A stretch of DNA of 18,378 nucleotides from CAZNEZ01 sp964572475 (GTDB lineage: Bacteria > Bacillota > Clostridia > Lachnospirales > Lachnospiraceae). Within the stretch, counting starts at the first letter, position 1. Every line of letters starts with the position of its first letter. The notes beneath the pieces were generated by a model. The model was not told the DNA's origin, searched no databases, and saw only the letters and a program-made list of their open reading frames with translations. The DNA is taken from contig CAZNEZ010000046.1 in the NCBI GenBank assembly GCA_964572475.1, forward strand, positions 1 through 18,378, in the 5' to 3' direction. The position numbers and the translations under genes are program-made. Shown in pieces: positions 15,317 to 18,378 of the stretch.

Positions 15317-15766
15317 ATGACTAATGACGAATTAAAGGTATTTCAGGCAAGAGTAGTAGCTTCTTCAAAAAGTGAGCTAATTGGTATTACATATGAGATA
15401 ATTATTAACTATTTGGAAACAGCAAAAATCAGTTATAGGACAGAAAAAATAGAAGAATTTATATTTAATGTAAAAAAGGCAAGACAGGTTCTTAATAATC
15501 TCTCATCAAGTCTGGATTTTCACTATGAATTATCCAATCAGTTAATGAGCATATATATGTTTATGACAAAATCATTTAGTAGGGCTATCGCTAAAAAGGA
15601 CTCATCTGAGATTGATGCTGATATAAGAATGCTTAATAAACTTAAAGATGCATTCAATCAAGTAGCACAACAAGATAAGTCCGGTTCAGCAATGAATAAT
15701 GGCGAAATTGTATATGCAGGTCTTACATATGGAAGAAACAGCTTAAACGAGTTCGTTACAAGATAG
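15317..15766 (+). CDS. FliS-like flagellar protein (putative flagellin export chaperone)
   Basis: A 149-residue, mainly helical protein with the FliS layout. An early helix contains LIGITYEIIINYLETAKISY (21-40), followed by FIFNVKKARQVLNNLSSSLDF (48-68), where FliS has its KA..I...L..SL stretch. Then come QLMSIYMFMTKSFSRAIAKKD (76-96) and a last helix LNKLKDAFNQVAQQD. FliS binds the C-terminal helices of flagellin and keeps it from assembling in the cytoplasm. A tail of about 25 residues (IVYAGLTYGRNSLNEFVTR) goes beyond ordinary FliS. The strong AGGAGG overlaps the flagellin stop codon, so the two are translated from one message. The last 24 bases overlap the convergent DUF2508 gene. Sequence match to classical FliS is distant, so the name is a family-level call. 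Confidence 0.8.
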   Translation: MTNDELKVFQARVVASSKSELIGITYEIIINYLETAKISYRTEKIEEFIFNVKKARQVLNNLSSSLDFHYELSNQLMSIYMFMTKSFSRAIAKKDSSEIDADIRMLNKLKDAFNQVAQQDKSGSAMNNGEIVYAGLTYGRNSLNEFVTR

Positions 15767-16066
15767 CTCATCATCTAAGCTGGTAGTTGTTGAAAGCTGG
15801 GTATCGCTGGATATGGCAACTAATTCAACTGGTGTTGGAGGAATAATTATTTCTTTATGTGTAACTGCAAGGTTGCGATTTTCATCACGAATCTGGTTCA
15901 GAAGAAAACGATATCTCATTTGGATGGCATTAAGCTGATAAATACAGCAATCTATAAGATCTGGATCAATAACATTTTCAAATACTGAATATACAGTTGC
16001 AAGTTCTGATTGTGTCTTTAATAGTTCGGTAATTAATTCTTCGTTAGGATTTTTTTTGGTTTTCAT
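15743..16066 (-). CDS. DUF2508 (YaaL-like) small protein
   Basis: A 107-residue protein. Residues about 10-60 show the DUF2508 pattern: ELITELLKTQSELATVYSVF, then the signature DPDLIDCCIYQLNA and RYRFLLNQIRDE. The rest is a proline- and threonine-rich tail (IIIPPTPVELV) with an acidic end. Function is unknown; the B. subtilis relative YaaL lies near recR, which is not the context here. The start at 16066 follows AAAGGA by about nine bases. An earlier in-frame ATG at 16165 would add 33 residues that look non-coding and overlap the hairpin at 16101-16129. The gene runs against the flagellar operon and its 3' end overlaps the FliS-like gene by 24 bp, so each message carries antisense to the other at its end. 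Confidence 0.75.
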   Translation of the reverse strand: MKTKKNPNEELITELLKTQSELATVYSVFENVIDPDLIDCCIYQLNAIQMRYRFLLNQIRDENRNLAVTHKEIIIPPTPVELVAISSDTQLSTTTSLDDELSCNELV

Positions 16067-16100
16067 ATAGAAGATTCCTTTCATAATAATATATTTTGAG

Positions 16101-16137
16101 AAGCAGAAGTGTCTAAGACATCTCTGCTTTTCTTTAG
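16101..16137 (+). terminator. Hairpin with T-rich tail upstream of DUF2508
   Basis: Stem 16101-16113 with 16117-16129 has one A-C mismatch and one G-T pair around a three-base loop, followed by TTTCTTTAG on the plus strand. It could end plus-strand transcripts that run from the flagellar genes through the DUF2508 region, before the pilus promoter. On the minus strand it falls in the DUF2508 leader. The stem is imperfect, so this is a moderate call. Confidence 0.45.
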
Positions 16138-16193
16138 TTTTGGTTATTATTAGAAATGTATTCAAATATTTCCATAAAAATGTAATTTAGGTA

Positions 16194-16222
16194 TTTACAA
16201 TATATCACATATGATATATAAT
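16194..16222 (+). promoter_or_regulatory. Sigma-A-type promoter of the Tad pilus operon with a palindrome in the spacer
   Basis: TTTACA (16194-16199), 17 bases, TATAAT (16217-16222). Within the spacer and entering the -10 box, TATATCA (16201-16207) and TGATATA (16212-16218) form a perfect 7-bp inverted repeat around CATA, a good size for an operator. The predicted leader is about 104 bases and contains a 9-bp hairpin (16287-16295/16304-16312) close to the ribosome site. Confidence 0.7.
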
Positions 16223-16332
16223 ATGAGACATAAAACAAAGAAGTAAATAATTATAATTTTAGAAGTACAGATAATAGCGGTTTTAACAGTAAAAATAATA
16301 TTGTTTTTACTGCCACAGAAGGGAAGGGTTAC

Positions 16333-17457
16333 ATGGCAGGGAATAAAGAAGAGGTAAAGGTAGGAAGTAGTATTAATGTAAGACACGGATGTATTAAAGG
16401 AAGTATTATTTTATATGATACCAACGTAGAATATGCAAAGAATCTAGCGGATTATTCTATTGGCAAGACTACATATCGGACTAGTAATTATAATATTGTA
16501 GTATTTACAGAACTTAACAGCTTAGGAGATTTTGTAAAGAAAAACAGTAATTGTTTATTAGTTATGTCTGAAGATATTATAAGAGATGAAAAAGCCATGG
16601 ATATAATTAGGGAGTTAAGTTCTATTGGAATAGTTATTATATCAGAAGACAATAGGCAGATATTAGAGTATTCAACTGTTTTTAGATATAGTAAGGCAGA
16701 TTATGTACTATCAGAATTGGAAAAAGTATTCATGGAATCATTGAATAAATCAGAGGATGGTAAGAATAACATCTATCATGTATCAGCGAGCAACAAAAAG
16801 ACTAAGATAATAGGAGTTTATTCACCAGTAAAAAGATGCGGAAAGACTTCATTTGCAATAACACTGGCACAGGTTTTGGGTACACAGGGACAAGTATTAT
16901 ATTTGAATTTTGAGGATATTGCAGTTCTTGGGAAGATAGATTGTTTACAGAGTGATACAAATTTATCTGAGATATTATACTATTATATTGCAGATAGGGC
17001 GCAGGCGGTTAATAGAATTAGGACGGCAATACATAAATTCAAGGGTATAGACTACATTCCGCCAGTAACATTTTCTACAGATATTCAATGTATAGATGCG
17101 GATATTGTGATTGGTGTAATTCAGTGCATTATGGAAGAGCTGGAATATAACAGTATTATATTAGATATATCTTCTCTGATTAAGGAATATCCTACATTAC
17201 TAGAGTTCTGTGATATTGTGTATATGCCAGTGTTAGATGATTATATATCCGTGCAAAAAGTCAGTGAGTTTTTTAACAGAATGATATTGCTAGGTAAGGC
17301 AGATATAGCAGATATAATTCAAAAAGTCACGGTTCCTATGTTGGAAGATGCAGGAGATGAAAGGTATTATGACAGGCTTTTATTTGGTGGGCTTGGAGAT
17401 TATATAAGGTCACTATTACTGAATGGCGATACTATGGAAGGAAAAGCAGATATATAA
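16333..17457 (+). CDS. TadZ/CpaE-like pilus ATPase
   Basis: A 374-residue protein of the ParA/MinD-related TadZ/CpaE family, which places Tad (Flp, type IVc) pilus machines at their site on the membrane. Residues about 22-130 look like a degenerate receiver-type domain (GSIILYDTNVEYAKNLADY, then CLLVMSED). From about 158 comes the ATPase, KIIGVYSPVKRCGKTSFA, a deviant Walker A with K167 before GKT (170-172). NSIILDISSL (about 268-277) is the Walker B-like strand. The receiver part lacks an obvious phospho-aspartate set, as in TadZ. The ribosome site is AGGGAAGGG about five bases before ATG. Its stop codon shares one base with the start of the TadA/CpaF gene. Plasmid ParA is ruled out by this context. 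Confidence 0.8.
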   Translation: MAGNKEEVKVGSSINVRHGCIKGSIILYDTNVEYAKNLADYSIGKTTYRTSNYNIVVFTELNSLGDFVKKNSNCLLVMSEDIIRDEKAMDIIRELSSIGIVIISEDNRQILEYSTVFRYSKADYVLSELEKVFMESLNKSEDGKNNIYHVSASNKKTKIIGVYSPVKRCGKTSFAITLAQVLGTQGQVLYLNFEDIAVLGKIDCLQSDTNLSEILYYYIADRAQAVNRIRTAIHKFKGIDYIPPVTFSTDIQCIDADIVIGVIQCIMEELEYNSIILDISSLIKEYPTLLEFCDIVYMPVLDDYISVQKVSEFFNRMILLGKADIADIIQKVTVPMLEDAGDERYYDRLLFGGLGDYIRSLLLNGDTMEGKADI

Positions 17458-18378
17458 TGATAGACAACGTATTAACTTTTAGAGAGATGGTATTAGATAG
17501 AATTGATATAAGTAGAGAAGTAGAGGATATGGAACTATTATCTATTATAAGAGATATAGTAGGTAGCGAGAGCAAAAAGATATATATGTCAGTAAATGAG
17601 AAAATTAAGCTTAGTAATGAAATATATAATTCAATAAGAGGTTTTGATGTATTAGATGAGATTCTATCACAAGAGGATATAACAGAGATTATGGTTAATG
17701 GATATAAAGATATTTTTATTGAAAGAGATGGAGTTATTACCAGATATAATGCACAGTTTTCTTCTAAGGAAAAGCTTATGGATATTATTCAACAAATGGT
17801 TTCTGGCGTAAACAGAAGAGTTAATGAAGCTTCACCAATAGTTGATGCAAGACTTAAGGATGGTTCAAGAGTAAATATTGTTCTAGATCCTATAGCAATT
17901 AATGGTCCAATATTGACTATTAGAAGATTTCCTAAGAAGCAGTTAACTATGGATGATTTGATAGTATCAGAATCCGTAACAAAGGAAGCGGCGGAATTTT
18001 TAAACAAACTTGTTAATGCAAGATATAACATTTTTATAAGTGGGGGTACAAGCTCTGGAAAGACGACATTTTTAAATATACTATCTAACTACATTCCAAA
18101 AGAGGATAGGATTATAACAATTGAAGATTCAGCAGAATTAAGAATTGAGAATATAGAGAATTTGGTTAAGCTTGAGGCTAGACAGGCCAATATAGAAGGA
18201 AGTAATCAGATTACTATAAGGGATTTAATTCGTTCGGCTCTTAGAATGAGACCAACAAGAATAATCGTTGGTGAAGTCAGGGGTAAAGAGGCCTTAGATA
18301 TGTTACAAGCTATGAACACAGGGCATGACGGCTCTCTTAGTACAGGACATGCTAACAGTTCACAAGATATGATGAATA
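17457..18378 (+). CDS. TadA/CpaF-type secretion ATPase (3' end beyond window)
   Basis: The first 307 residues of a hexameric type II/IV secretion ATPase that drives Tad pilus assembly at the inner face of the membrane. The N-terminal domain has LDEILSQEDITEIMVNG (66-82) and ARLKDGSRVNI. The ATPase core has Walker A GGTSSGKTT (196-204), the Asp box IITIEDSAEL (219-228), RSALRMRPTRIIVGEVRG (259-276) and the histidine-rich NTGHDGSLSTGHANS (287-301). All are diagnostic for CpaF/TadA. The ATG overlaps the upstream TAA as TAATG, so its translation is coupled to TadZ. The usual ribosome site is weak (GGAAGG about 15 bases upstream). The frame stays open to the window edge; a full protein of roughly 400-450 residues is expected. 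Further tad genes should follow. Confidence 0.92.
   Translation, partial: MIDNVLTFREMVLDRIDISREVEDMELLSIIRDIVGSESKKIYMSVNEKIKLSNEIYNSIRGFDVLDEILSQEDITEIMVNGYKDIFIERDGVITRYNAQFSSKEKLMDIIQQMVSGVNRRVNEASPIVDARLKDGSRVNIVLDPIAINGPILTIRRFPKKQLTMDDLIVSESVTKEAAEFLNKLVNARYNIFISGGTSSGKTTFLNILSNYIPKEDRIITIEDSAELRIENIENLVKLEARQANIEGSNQITIRDLIRSALRMRPTRIIVGEVRGKEALDMLQAMNTGHDGSLSTGHANSSQDMMN

Overview
The window looks like a chromosomal stretch of a motile, low-GC, anaerobic Firmicute, most likely Lachnospiraceae (Roseburia/Butyrivibrio/Lachnospira-like). This is inferred from the AT-rich coding style, strong AGGAGG ribosome sites, a Gram-positive flagellin with a FliS-like partner, LuxS, a Lachnospiraceae-type aconitase-family hydratase, and a Tad/Flp pilus operon. 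The exact species cannot be read from the sequence.

Layout. (1) 1-1035 is the right end of an integrated element. It carries an Xre-type repressor and a DUF2726 (PD-(D/E)xK-like) protein, and ends in a 3' fragment of a tRNA-Lys(CTT) gene (1029-1070) that I read as attR. The stop codon of the DUF2726 gene lies inside the tRNA anticodon loop. (2) 1071-1293 is non-coding, with an exact 83-bp direct repeat; each copy holds two hairpins. (3) 1287-2465 (-) is a cation-efflux (CDF) transporter with its own promoter, and 2594-2797 (-) a CspA-type cold-shock protein with an intrinsic terminator and a long structured leader. (4) 6213-3064 (-) is a probable operon hflK-hflC-luxS-mtnN: two SPFH membrane proteins, then the two enzymes that turn S-adenosylhomocysteine into homocysteine, adenine and the AI-2 precursor. 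In gene order MtnN acts first and LuxS second. A degenerate relative of the 83-bp double hairpin lies between luxS and mtnN. (5) 6355-10646 (+) holds an aconitase-family hydratase and the glycogen branching enzyme GlgB. The hydratase promoter stands back to back with the hflK promoter, their -35 boxes two bases apart. (6) 10760-15766 (+) is a flagellar block: a 1010-residue protein with a FliK-like C-terminus, flagellin, and a FliS-like chaperone. The first two genes share a sigma-28-type promoter pattern (TAAT-N16-TCCGAWAT). (7) 15743-16066 (-) is a small DUF2508 gene that runs convergently into the FliS-like gene with a 24-bp 3' overlap. (8) 16333 to the window end (+) is the start of a Tad/Flp (type IVc) pilus operon: a TadZ/CpaE-like ATPase and the secretion ATPase TadA/CpaF, the latter cut by the window edge.

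The most unusual items are the attachment site that supplies a stop codon, the near-exact 26-bp copy of internal xre sequence in front of xre, the double-hairpin repeat family, the large FliK-like protein next to flagellin, and the 15-bp perfect inverted repeat with a T-run ahead of csp. I did not find a clearly new multi-gene system. The element end at 1-1070 is the accessory region most worth extending beyond the window.
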